Shown one piece after another: positions 1 to 9,083 of a DNA stretch of 17,912 nucleotides; the stretch's first letter is position 1; every line of letters starts with the position of its first letter. The notes under the pieces were generated by a model. That model was not told the DNA's origin and made no database searches. It saw nothing but the letters and a program-made list of their open reading frames with translations. Both the position numbers and the translations under genes were made by a program. The DNA lies in the NCBI GenBank assembly GCA_036939755.1, contig JALLAZ010000317.1:1-17912 (forward strand). Direction: 5' to 3'. Source of the DNA: Stephanodiscus triporus (taxonomy: Eukaryota > Bacillariophyta > Thalassiosirophyceae > Thalassiosirales > Thalassiosiraceae).

Positions 1-164
1 GACACCCCATCCACAACTCCGACACCCCATCCACAACTCCGACACCCCATCCACAACTCCGACACCCCATCCACATCTCTCCCACATCCCATCCCACAAC
101 TCCGACATCCCATCCCACATCCCGACATCCCATCCAACAACTCCTACATCCCACCCCACAACTT
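1..164. repeat. Minisatellite, about 20-bp degenerate tandem units
   Basis: The first three 20-bp units (GACACCCCATCC followed by ACAACTCC) are identical at 1-20, 21-40 and 41-60. After that the units drift (GACATCCCATCC, ACATCCCACCCC) and vary by a few bases until about 164. The array begins at the window edge, so its true length is unknown. It lies just upstream of the ISWI-like gene. It has no telomere-like motif and no sign of being coding. Confidence 0.9.
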
Positions 165-463
165 AGAAAAAAACCATGGTGTGTCCAGCGCAAGTGCTCC
201 CATCAAAAACAGAGGAACTAATAGTTTCCACAGCAACTGGACTCCAACATCCATCTACCAGGACGACCAGGACGGCGACGATCGGGCGGATCGGACGAGG
301 ACATCACGGCGTCGAGCAGGACCTCCCGTCCCGTCCGCGACGCCAGCGTCCCGTCGTCGTCCGTCGGCGGCGAGTAGCGTCGATCGTCGCCCTCACAACG
401 GCGACAAACATGGTGTGAACGAAGGAGGACCGCTAAGGCTGGGTTGCAGTCCAGCCGGAATTC
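165..463 (+). other. 5' region of the ISWI-like gene, possibly holding a first exon
   Basis: A well-placed ATG sits at 176 in an AAACCATGG context and opens an 80-codon frame ending at 416-418. The ISWI reading frame has an in-frame TAA at 434-436 and no ATG before its HMG box, so the start codon probably lies in a separate upstream exon here. One possible join keeps frame: donor GTAGCG at 374 to an acceptor ending CAG at 454 (81-nt intron, close to the size of the other introns). Donor 194 to the same acceptor also keeps frame. Neither can be proved from sequence alone. Confidence 0.4.
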
Positions 464-3400
464 TTGTCGGAACACGGCGGTCGTCCGCCCATAAAGCCCG
501 CCAAGTCTGCGTACCAATTCTTCCAGAAGGAGAACGGCACGTCCATCCACCACGAGCTTTCGTCGTCAGGTGCCCCGTGCGACGTGAGGGCATTGGGGCG
601 GGAGGTGTCGTCTCGATGGCAGGCCCTGCCGCCCGCCGACCGACGGGTCTACGAGGAGATGGCCGAGAGGGACAGGACGCGATTCGCGTCCGAGAGTCGC
701 AAGCGCGACGCGGAGGCGTCGGAGAGGAAGGAGCGCCTGCAGAGGGAGCGCGAGACGCTGATATTGGACGACGACGCCGGGGGGGATGGGGGGGGTGGGG
801 GGAGGGCGACGCGTCGGACGAGGATGAAGGGGCAGCGCAAGGCAGAGAGGAAGAGGGTCAGAAAAGAGGAGAAGAAAGAGGAGAAGAGGAGGGCCACGGC
901 GGCGAGGAAGGGCAAGAAAGCGACCAAGGCGGGCAAGACGAAAAAGGATGACGATTCGGATTACGACGACGACGACGACGACGGTGGCGGAGATGACAGC
1001 GACGCGGGATCCTCCGGTGATCAAGACGGGTCTTCGTCGTCATCGGAGGACGACGACGACGACGACGATGATTCATCCTCGTCGTCTTCGTCCTCCTCCG
1101 ACGACGATTCCGACGACTCCGTCGCGAAGAAACGTGCCCCCAGGCGCCCGCCTCCGAAGGTCTCCCAGGCCGTGCTCGACCGACGTGAGCGCGCGCGCGA
1201 GGAGAAGCTGCAAAAGGAGCAGTACATCGAGCGACGTCAGTCGGACGTGCGCGGCGAGCGAGCCGAGCAGGCCAAGCGTCGGCTGGAATTCCTGTTGAAG
1301 CAGAGCGACATATTCGGACACTTCGGCAACGTTAAGCAGGAGAGGGCGCGGTTGGGGGTGGCCGCGTCGTCGACGCTCGAGGGAGGGGGGGGAGGCAACG
1401 GCGGCAGGAAGGGGGCCGTCGTTCGCGAGGGGGGCGAGGAAGTGGAGGAGGAAGAGCGGATGGAGGTGGACGAGCACGAGGCGACGTACCTGACGTCGCA
1501 GCCGTCGACGTTGCGAGGGAAGATGAGGCAGTATCAATTGGAGGGGTTGAATGTGAGTGTTTTGTCGTGCATGCAATTATTAACGCTGACTATCAAATTA
1601 CCGTCGTTGGTTTCTCAACCCCTACACGCTTGGATCTCACTCACGATGCTTGCACTATGGATGACGCGTCAGTGGATGATTCGTCTTCAGGAGAATGGGG
1701 TGAATGGTAATTGATGATGAGCTGCATACATTCACATTTCTTAAATTTTTTGTATGTCTGATAGTCGAATCTTTCTAACCACCAGGTATTCTTGCGGATG
1801 AGATGGGCCTTGGAAAAGTGAGTATTAGTGGATGTTTAACAGATCCCTGGATGTGTTAGTTTACTTTTCCTCCTTACGAATTCGACGATAATCTTACTCC
1901 CTTTTTACATTCCTAAGACGATGCAATCCATTTCCATATTGGTTTACATGATGGAATTTAAAGCAGACAATGGACCGCATCTCATCATTGTGCCCAAATC
2001 AACGCTTAGCAATTGGATGAACGAGCTAGAGCGATGGGCGCCCAAATTAAACGTGGTCAAGTTCCATGGAAACAAGGACGAGCGTCTCGACATTGCCACG
2101 AACGTCTTGCAGCCTGGACAGAGGGATGAGCTTCGCGACTGGAATGTATGCGTTACGACTTACGAAATTTGCAATCTCGATCGCAATGTATTCAACAAAT
2201 TTGCGTGGTCATATCTAGTCATAGACGAGGCCCATCGTCTCAAGAACGAAGCGTCCATTTTCTCACAGACCGTTCGCACTCTGGAAACGAGGTTCAGGCT
2301 ATTGTTGACTGGCACACCTCTCCAGAATAACTTGCATGAACTCTGGGCGTTGCTCAATTACCTAGTCCCAGATGTCTTCGCTTCATCGGAGCAATTCGAC
2401 GAGTGGTTCAATCTTGACATCGATGACGCCGATGAGAAGAATAAGCTTATTTCTCAATTGCATAAGATATTGCGTCCCTTCATGCTAAGACGGCTCAAGG
2501 CGGACGTCGAGAAGAGTTTACCCCCCAAGTCGGAAACTATTCTGTTCACGGGGATGAGCGCAATGCAGAAGAAGCTGTACAAGGACATTTTGATGCGCGA
2601 TTTGGACACGCTTACCGGGAAGGGAGGGGGGAGCCGGACGGCTGTTCTTAATATTGTCATGCAGCTGAGGAAGTGTGCAGGACATCCTTACCTATTTCCG
2701 GGTGTTGAGGATCGATCTCTCGACCCGCTTGGAGAGCACCTGGTTGAGAATTGTGGAAAGATGGTGCTGTTGGACAAGTTGCTAATTAGGTTGAAGGAGC
2801 GGGGTCACCGAGTGCTTCTATTTACCCAGATGACGCGAATCCTTGATATATTGGAGGATTACATGCACATGCGAGGCTTTCAGTACTGTAGGATTGATGG
2901 AAATACAAGTTACGAGGACCGCGAGGAAAGGATTGATGCCTACAACAAACCGGATTCGGAGAAATTTCTGTTTCTTCTGTCGACAAGAGCGGGGGGTTTG
3001 GGTATTAATCTTCAGACCGCAGATGTAGTTATCTTGTACGATTCGGATTGGAATCCTCAAGCGGATCTTCAAGCCCAGGATCGTGCTCATAGAATTGGTC
3101 AGAAGAGGCCTGTGCAGGTGTTTAGATTGGTGACCGAAGATACAATTGAGCAAAAGGTAGTAGAGCGAGCACAGCAAAAGCTCAAACTTGATGCAATGGT
3201 AGTGCAGCAAGGGCGATTGAAGGACAAAGACAAGCTTTCAGCGGATGAGTTATTGACTGCGATTCGATTCGGAGCTGATAAAATTTTCAAGAGCAAAGAT
3301 TCTTCCATCACAGACGACGATATCGAACTGATATTGGATTATGGAATGAAAAAGACGCAAGAGCTCAATGACAAATTCAGCGCCGCAAATAAAGGTGATC

Positions 3401-5701
3401 TTCTTGATTTCAAACTAGATGGTGGTCTTTCTGCCCAGACATTCGAAGGTATTGATTATTCAGAGGCTAAGAACCTTCAATTTGCAGATGAGTTTCTGAG
3501 CTTCATCGATGTTGGTAAGCGCGAGCGACGTACCGTGGCGTACAACGAGAACCAGCTGTATATGCAACAGGTGAAGCAGCAGGGGACTCAGCCGAAGAAA
3601 ACTGTTAAGAAGGAAATGAAGCTGCCAAGAATGCTGCGTCTTCCTAAGATGGAAGAGTGGCAGTTGTTCGACCGTGATGCACTGTATAAATTGCAGGAAT
3701 TGGAGGAACAAGCATTTCGCGCGCTTCCAGAAGAGGTGCAGATGTTTATGGGCGGTACAAAGACTTCAAAAGCAAACGACGAAGCCAAACAACAAAATGC
3801 AAATCTACCTTCTAACGAAAACCCAGCACAGGGTGACGCCCCTAAGACTGGGGAGGGCGAGCCCAAAGGGAAATCTGAATCCGTAAAAGAATTGAAAGAG
3901 GAGACGGATGGCCAGGCAAAAGAAATCACACTTGAATCGTTGCCACCATTGCTTAGTGAAGAGCAGATGGAGGAGAAAGCCCGCCTCCTGGCGGAAGGCT
4001 TTGCAGATTGGAGCAGGTATCACTTCACAACATTTGTCAAAGCAAGTGGGAAGTACGGGAGGTCAGATTACGCAAAGATTGCCAATGATGTCGGCAAACC
4101 TGTTAGTGCCATCAGAACGTATTCAGAGGCTTTCTGGGACCCAAATTTCGGCAAGAAGCGATTCACTGAGCATGAATATGACCGTGTCGTTAAGAACATT
4201 GAAAAAGGCGAAAAAAAGATCGAAGACATCAAAGGCCTTCAAAGAGGGACCAGAATTTTGATATCTTTGTTTGACAATCCTTGGTGGGAGTTGCAGTTCA
4301 CTCACGTGAACACGAAAGATAAGAAATTCACTTCCGAAGAGGATAGGTATCTTCTGTGCTGGGCGCACAAGGTAGGGTGAAACTCGTGGACAATAATTGC
4401 TTCACTGATTTCGTTCTCAATTTGTTCTTTGTTCTTTGATCTTCATTATTCTGTAAGTATGGCTACGGACAGGTAAGCCCCCCCCCTGTTGCTTAATTTT
4501 CTCCGTACCCAATCATTACTCGCGTTATTCAAATCATTTTGTTCTGTAATGAAAATTGTCAGTGGGAAGCTATAAAATTTGCTATCCGTCGTTCTGCAGC
4601 ATTTAGGTTTGATTACTTCCTGAAAAGTTTGCCAATTGAAGCGATTGTAAGATGACCGAACCATACTTTCCCCTCTATTATTATTATCAAGCACCTTGCA
4701 CACTCAACCATTCCGATTTCGTTCACCCATTCATTTTCATCTCTTCTTGCAAAGGGTCGTCGCTGCGAGCAGTTGATGAGATTTTCTGAAAAGGAAGTAG
4801 AGTTTATGGAGAAACAAGCCGTGGAGGAAGCCGCAAAAGAAGGTCGGACATTACCCCCCGGCGAAATAGTTTTGCCCAGTTTCAAGGAGCTACAAGCGAA
4901 GAAACGCGCAGAGGCAGAGAAGAAGTTCCTCGAAGAGAGGGCCTTGCTGGAAAAGAACATGTCGGACATCGACAATCAGATCCTTCAAATTCAGAAGGCA
5001 TTGTGCGACATCGACGGCGTTCAGACGATCGACTCGTTCTTCGTGAAAACCGACAAAAGTGAGAACAAGAACTGCCGTGACGAATCCAAGAAAAGCAGTC
5101 TCGAGGACGCGAGCAAGAAGCGCAAAGCTGGGGACTTGGACGATAGACGGGAGGGCAAAAGCGCCGGTGCAGTCGGACCCGATGGAGACTTCGTGGAGTT
5201 CCCTGAATATGATGGAGAGGAAGAACCACACGAGAGCAAGAGGGCATTCACTTTATTTTGCAAGCGAACGCGGAAGGAGGTTAAGAATTCGCTGAGTCCT
5301 TCGGAGAGGAAGGACAAGGTTCGTATATATATTTGGCATCCCACCCTGCACTGTTGTACTGGCCTTCGGTGCTTCCTTGTCATATATTTTTTTGCTACAA
5401 TTCCTTCCTCTGTGCGCAGGACCATGTTAACGGTATGCTAAAAGATCGGTGGGATGCTCTCACCAAGGACGAAAAACGAGTTTGGCAGGAGTGGGAGGTT
5501 TGGGATGTCAAGCGATACGAGCATCAACTGGGCATATACGAGAAAAAACACGGCAGTCCGAACAGTCCGAAGAAAGCCAAGAATGCCGAAGACCGTCGTC
5601 CGATACCGAAGAAATCGAGTGACATCAACAAGGCGGTATTAGATCGATCCGCTTCCAATTCCTCCGGAGGCTTTTCGATCCCAAAGAGGAGGAATTCTTA
5701 A
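464..5701 (+). CDS. ISWI-type SNF2 chromatin-remodeling ATPase with N- and C-terminal HMG boxes (8 exons)
   Basis: Nucleosome-sliding ATPase of the nucleus. Inferred exons: 464-1552, 1673-1706, 1786-1817, 1918-4371, 4458-4472, 4563-4646, 4755-5318 and 5420-5701, all GT-AG, giving about 1,517 residues. Residue numbers count from the codon at 464, a TTG; the true start is unresolved and probably upstream. Order of parts: HMG box (about 10-85); Lys/Arg, Asp and Ser tracts; ISWI N-terminal motif RLEFLLKQSDIFGHF; Walker A DEMGLGKT (K385); Walker B DEAH (about 488); helicase motif VI QDRAHRIGQ; HAND (MEEWQLFDRDALY); SANT; SLIDE (WEAIKFAIRRS, FRFDYFLKS); coiled coil; degenerate PIP-like VQTIDSFF; second HMG box (SKRAFTLFCKRTRKEV, then DRWDALTKDEKRVW) split by the last intron. 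The helicase core and HAND-SANT-SLIDE make the family assignment firm. It converges with the Dre2 gene, whose stop lies 74 bp beyond its own. Confidence 0.95.
4458..4472 (+). other. 15-nt microexon of the ISWI-like gene
   Basis: The exon reads YGYGQ. It is preceded by TGTAAG and followed by GTAAGC, with both junctions in phase 0. It joins ...LLCWAHK of exon 4 to WEAIKFAIRRS of exon 6 and restores the usual SLIDE-domain motif HKYGYGQWE. Without it the protein would lose five residues inside the SLIDE helix region but stay in frame. Flanking introns are 86 nt (4372-4457) and 90 nt (4473-4562). Confidence 0.88.
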
Positions 5702-5712
5702 ATTTGTGTGTA

Positions 5713-5718
5713 AATAAA
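5713..5718 (+). terminator. Polyadenylation signal AATAAA after the ISWI-like gene
   Basis: AATAAA lies 12 bases past the ISWI stop codon. The facing minus-strand gene has its own AATAAA on the complement of the nearby T-rich stretch (about 5728-5738). The two convergent genes therefore share a very short 74-bp terminal region and their 3' UTRs probably overlap. Confidence 0.55.
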
Positions 5719-5775
5719 TCGTTTGTTTTTTTTATTTCCTACGTGTCCCCCCACCTCCCCGCGGGGATAAATCTA

Positions 5776-6729
5776 TCAAACGTCGTCGGTCAAGTCCAAC
5801 ACGAGGTGCTCCTCGCCCTCCTTAAAGGCGGGCCTTCCCAAGTACGGACACCCGGCACACCGAAACGCGTCCCCCTTCGCGCAGTTGCCGCACTCGCTCT
5901 TGTGCGTCTCCCCGCCCTTCTTCTTCTTCTTCTCCTCCTCCTTCGTTCCGTCCCCGCGCCCCCCCCCTGGCCCCGCCGACGCCGCCTCCCTCTCCGCCCT
6001 GCCGCAGGAGCAGTTGTCGCACGCCTTCCGACCGCCGCAATCGTCGCCGGCGGCCCTCGCGCGCAGCGCCTCCGCGTCGATCGCGGGAGGAGGCGCGAGC
6101 ATCCCGTTCACGTCATACCCCCCGGCCGCCGACGACGACAGCAGGAGGTCGTCCTCGTCGATCCGATCGTCGTCGTCGTCGTCGTCTTCCAAGTCCAACG
6201 AGACCTTCGTCCGATCCTCGTTTTTGCCGCCGCCGCCGAGGTTCAACCTCACGGGCGCGGGCGCGCCGATGGCGTCCGGACCTGCCCTCCGCGCCGCGAA
6301 CGATCGCATCCCGCCTCCGCGACGACCCCCCCCCCCTCCCCTCGTTTCCGACTCCGTCCTCAGGCCCGCGAGCACGAACGACGTCGTCACGACGCCCCAG
6401 TCCGCCGCCGTCGCGCCGCCGCCGTCGTCGTCTTCTTCGTCGTCTGCGTCGTCCGGCACGACGTGGACGGTGACCGCGCCGTCGGATCGGAGTGCTTCGA
6501 CGAGCGAGGCCAGCGCCAGGGAGTCGTAGTGACTTCGCAATTCCGACGACTTGACGCGAACGTCGATCGTTCGGAGGGACGATCGCTCGAACTCGCGACA
6601 GCAATCGAATAGGCTCTCCCTGGTAGGCGCCTTAACGATGATATTGGCGGACCCCTCCCCCCCCCCGGATGGGGCGGAGTAGCTGCCAACGTGGATATCG
6701 ACGGAGGAGGCGGCGGCCGCGGCGGTCAT
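5776..6729 (-). CDS. DRE2: Dre2/anamorsin (CIAPIN1) family Fe-S protein
   Basis: Cytosolic Fe-S assembly electron carrier. In known systems Dre2 takes electrons from the diflavin reductase Tah18/NDOR1 for early cytosolic iron-sulfur cluster assembly. The single-exon frame gives 317 residues from the ATG at 6729; upstream in-frame codons lack an ATG. The C-terminal diagnostic motifs are present: motif A C231-x5-C237-x2-C240-x-C242 ([13 protein letters not shown]) and motif B C280-x2-C283-x7-C291-x2-C294 ([19 protein letters not shown]), followed by PAFKEGE. The spacing of the first motif-A Cys is shorter than the x8 I recall for the human protein. The N-terminal methyltransferase-like fold is reduced to about 110 residues, and the linker is a low-complexity Gly/Asp/Ser stretch. 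A Lys/Glu tract separates the two motifs. It is divergent from the small membrane-protein gene (177 bp between starts). Confidence 0.93.
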   Translation of the reverse strand: MTAAAAASSVDIHVGSYSAPSGGGEGSANIIVKAPTRESLFDCCREFERSSLRTIDVRVKSSELRSHYDSLALASLVEALRSDGAVTVHVVPDDADDEEDDDGGGATAADWGVVTTSFVLAGLRTESETRGGGGGRRGGGMRSFAARRAGPDAIGAPAPVRLNLGGGGKNEDRTKVSLDLEDDDDDDDRIDEDDLLLSSSAAGGYDVNGMLAPPPAIDAEALRARAAGDDCGGRKACDNCSCGRAEREAASAGPGGGRGDGTKEEEKKKKKGGETHKSECGNCAKGDAFRCAGCPYLGRPAFKEGEEHLVLDLTDDV

Positions 6730-6906
6730 AATCTTGGTGCTTGTGGGGGAAAAAATGGAAAAAAAGAGAACTCTGCGACAGACAGACAGCCGGGGGGTCG
6801 TCAGAATTTTTGGGAGACACAAGAGATAGAGAGTAAGACACAACAATTAACAGCCAAAAACCGAACACACTACTCAAAACACTCTGAAAGAACCTCAATA
6901 CGCACT
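6730..6906. promoter_or_regulatory. Compact bidirectional promoter region between Dre2 and the small membrane protein
   Basis: Only 177 bp separate the two divergent start codons. The stretch is A-rich on the plus strand, with many ACA and GACAGACAGAC repeats near 6778-6788. I see no clear TATA box. It must hold both 5' UTRs, so transcription of the pair is likely from one shared nucleosome-free region. Confidence 0.5.
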
Positions 6907-7299
6907 ATGTCGCTCAACCAATACATGGACCCCGAGGACCGCGACCGCACGAACGACCCCTCGTCGCTGTCCCGTCCCCTCCTCCCCGACGACGACGACG
7001 CCGTCAACGACGGTCTGTCTTCATCCACCCGGCGAATCGCGTCGTCGTCGTCCTCTTCTCCGTCGAACGGCGTCGGGGGGATGGGACTTATCGCGTCGCG
7101 GGGGGCGGAGGACGACGACAACGATGACGAAGGACGTCGACTTAAGGGGGGGGGGGGATGCTGTCGACCCGTACCCACGATCGTGGCCATCGTGGTGCCG
7201 CTCGTCGCGTTCCTCGTCGCGCTCGTCCTGGCGGCGGCGCTCCTTCCCCGCGGCGGGTCGTCGAGGGCCGTCGTTGCGTCGCCGGCTCGCGTAGAGTAG
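6907..7299 (+). CDS. Hypothetical small single-pass membrane protein
   Basis: A 130-residue frame starts at the first in-frame ATG (6907). The N-terminal ~85 residues are hydrophilic, rich in Asp, Ser and Arg, with a dileucine-like sorting motif (SRPLLPDDDD). Then comes CC (possible palmitoylation) and one hydrophobic helix, PTIVAIVVPLVAFLVALVLA, near residues 93-112, with a short basic tail. That is the layout of a type II or tail-anchored protein. I recognise no family. The end is uncertain: the last codons contain GTAGAG, a possible splice donor, so an unseen downstream exon could extend a lumenal domain. GC-rich codon use matches the adjacent Dre2 gene. Confidence 0.5.
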   Translation: MSLNQYMDPEDRDRTNDPSSLSRPLLPDDDDAVNDGLSSSTRRIASSSSSSPSNGVGGMGLIASRGAEDDDNDDEGRRLKGGGGCCRPVPTIVAIVVPLVAFLVALVLAAALLPRGGSSRAVVASPARVE

Positions 7300-7428
7300 A
7301 GGGAGTGCGTAGAAGCGGTCGGAACTCGTCCGTCCCGAATGATAATTCAAGTCCCCCCCCCCCCGTACCGTTCCGCCATCTCGGCGTTGTGGGGACCGGA
7401 ATCTACAACCGATGTAGCAGTGACGAGG

Positions 7429-7461
<33 letters not shown>

Positions 7462-7860
7462 TTGGCTAGAAGAAAGAAGACAATTTCGGGGGGGGGGGAA
7501 GGTAGAGGAAGGAAGGAAGGAAGGGCTGGGCCCGACCGCCCCCCTCCTCCTCCTCTCTTTCTCCCCATCTCTCCCATCCTCCCCCCCTCTCGAGCGTCGC
7601 CCCGAAGGGTGTCGGTCATAACAAGCAGTTAGTCATGCTCAATATTGTGCCAGATTCTCTGCTGAATTCAGGACTGCTAGGTTTTTAAAATCATAACTCT
7701 TGGGTTACGGTATAGGTAAAGCATCATCTCACTCTAGACAACTTTAACCCGCGTCAACTTCTCATCTATTAAGCCTTCTCTGTTTGTGAAGTAGAAATAT
7801 TGTAGCTACATTGTACTCGAAATGACCACCATGCATCATGTGTCGTCCAAGCAATGCTCT
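7300..7860. other. Gene-free stretch rich in simple repeats
   Basis: No convincing gene. The left half has runs of C (7352-7364), a (GAC)n array at about 7430-7461, a G run near 7489-7498, GGAA repeats (about 7505-7523) and CT-rich tracts to about 7590. Short open frames across it are low complexity only. The right half (7630-7860) is of ordinary composition and borders the 3' end of the pyrroline-5-carboxylate reductase gene. Confidence 0.75.
7430..7461. repeat. (GAC)n trinucleotide microsatellite
   Basis: About ten perfect GAC units in a row, giving GTC on the other strand. The same triplet is used heavily for Asp tracts in neighbouring genes (ISWI exon 1, Dre2 linker), so it may be a fossil or spill-over of coding-type repeats, but no credible protein uses it here. 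Confidence 0.85.
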
Positions 7861-8821
7861 TCACAGACCGTATTTATTATGGATCATCTCGTCGGACGTC
7901 CCTCCAAGCTGCATTGACCGTTTGGTCGCAGAAGTAACGGCTGATATTGTCGCGGCACGAAATCCACTAGAGTAGATACGACATTTACAATCCAAAAATC
8001 ACATGTCGTGAAAATCATCCTGTTAGAAATATCCCTCCACGCAAAAATATTGAGAGCAAACAGCAAACAGAAACGCCAGGCCCTTACCCTTTCTCCAAAG
8101 CCTCCACGCCCGCAATCGTAGTTCCGCCGGGGCTTGTCACGTTATCCTTCAACTCCCCGGGGTGCTTCCCGGTCTTCAGCACCATTTCCGCCGCCCCCTT
8201 GACGGTCTGCGCCGCCAGCATAGTCGCTACATTCCGCGGCAAGCCCGCCCTCACGCCTCCATCGCTCAACGCCTCGATGAACTGGAACACGTATGCGGGT
8301 CCGCTCCCGGACAGGCCAGTCACAGCATTGAGGAGATTTTCGTTAACCTCCATCGAAATGCCGACGGCGTCGAGGAGAGTTTTGACCAGTGTCCGATCGT
8401 CCTCGGTGCAATGCCTGCCCAACGAAAAGCCGGAGGCGGCCTCGCCGACAAGGCACGGCGTGTTGGGCATGACTCGAACGACCCTACGGCCGGGCAGGGC
8501 ATGCTCGAGGGTATCCAGCGTCACGCCCGCCGCGATGGAAACGATGACCGCTCCGCCGTCCTTCGCCTTCATGATATCCAAGCAGGCGTCGAACACGCAG
8601 TTCGGCTTGACGGCCAAGAAGATGACGCTGTCCGAGTGGGTGCATACGAACGCGTTGCAATCGGTGGAGTTGTATCCCTTCTTGGCGGCAGCCTCCCGAG
8701 CGGGAGGGTAAACGTCGGAGCAGTAAATTTGGTCCGGGGTTCTTATCTTTTTGGCTATTATCCCCCCGACGAGACTCGATGCCATCATTCCATATCCGAT
8801 AAAGCCGATGTTGTTCGCCAT
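7861..8821 (-). CDS. P5CR: Pyrroline-5-carboxylate reductase (2 exons)
   Basis: Last step of proline synthesis: NAD(P)H-dependent reduction of pyrroline-5-carboxylate to proline. Exon 1 is 8821-8088 and exon 2 is 7966-7861, with a 121-nt GTAAGG...CTCTAG intron; together they give 279 residues, the normal family length. The N-terminus NIGFIGYGMMASSLVGG is a Rossmann dinucleotide-binding motif. VSIAAGVTLDTLEHAL and VRVMPNTPCLVGEAASG follow the family pattern. LSGSGPAYVFQFIEALSDGG and NVTSPGGTTIAGVEALEKGG form the C-terminal dimerisation/active-site signature. Exon 2 supplies FRAATISAVTSATKRSMQLG, without which the signature region would be cut. The ATG at 8821 gives a cytosolic-looking protein. 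An acceptor-like TTTCATCTCCGCAG ends 12 nt before it in frame, so a 5' intron or a longer form is possible. Confidence 0.95.
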
Positions 8822-9083
8822 GATCGCTGCCTGCGGAGATGAAAATTTCTATGATTGATATAATGAGGAGGGTGGGAGTGGATTTTGAGCTCGAGCTCGC
8901 CGTCAAGTTGGATTGAAGGATTTGAGGAACGAAGGGAGGAGGCCGCGCGCGCGAGCGGAATTGGTTAGTGCGCACTTCGTCGCATCAGCGTTGATTTGTA
9001 CTATTCCTACGTAGCAAATCACCGTAGACTCTTTGTTGTCCCTTTCCCGCGCAAACGAGCGGGTCGAACAATGATACGTACCT
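8822..9083. promoter_or_regulatory. Divergent intergenic region between P5CR and the VWA-RavA gene
   Basis: The 262-bp stretch holds a perfect 12-bp palindrome GAGCTCGAGCTC (8887-8898), an alternating CGCGCGCG run near 8943-8951, and two ACGT-core palindromes, CTACGTAG (9007-9014) and TACGTA (about 9074-9079), which resemble bZIP-type sites. On the minus strand an intron-acceptor-like pyrimidine tract and CAG sit just upstream of the P5CR start. No gene is seen. Confidence 0.45.

Noticed and set aside
1..164. Telomeric or CRISPR-like array
   Set aside because: Units are contiguous without spacers and lack telomere repeat sequence; it is a plain minisatellite.
181..951. Long plus-strand open frame overlapping ISWI exon 1
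   Set aside because: It starts with GTG, not ATG, and overlaps the HMG-box frame; beyond about 450 it is a frame shadow of GC-rich repeats.
566..1576. Several minus-strand open frames opposite ISWI exon 1
   Set aside because: They are Val/Arg/Leu or Ser-rich mirrors of the Asp and Ser codon tracts, without domains.
5704..6612. Plus-strand 302-codon frame opposite Dre2
   Set aside because: Low-complexity Arg/Val/Pro shadow of the Dre2 coding strand, with no family similarity.
6730..6846. 39-codon N-terminal extension of Dre2
   Set aside because: The extension would begin at TTG; the first ATG is at 6729, and the extra residues do not resemble Dre2.
7339..7632. 97-codon plus-strand frame with ATG across the repeat-rich gap
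   Set aside because: Consists of Asp, Gly/Arg and Pro runs generated by microsatellites; no domain or splice support.
7884..8066. Minus-strand 60-codon frame near P5CR
   Set aside because: It is intron sequence and an off-frame reading of P5CR exon 2.
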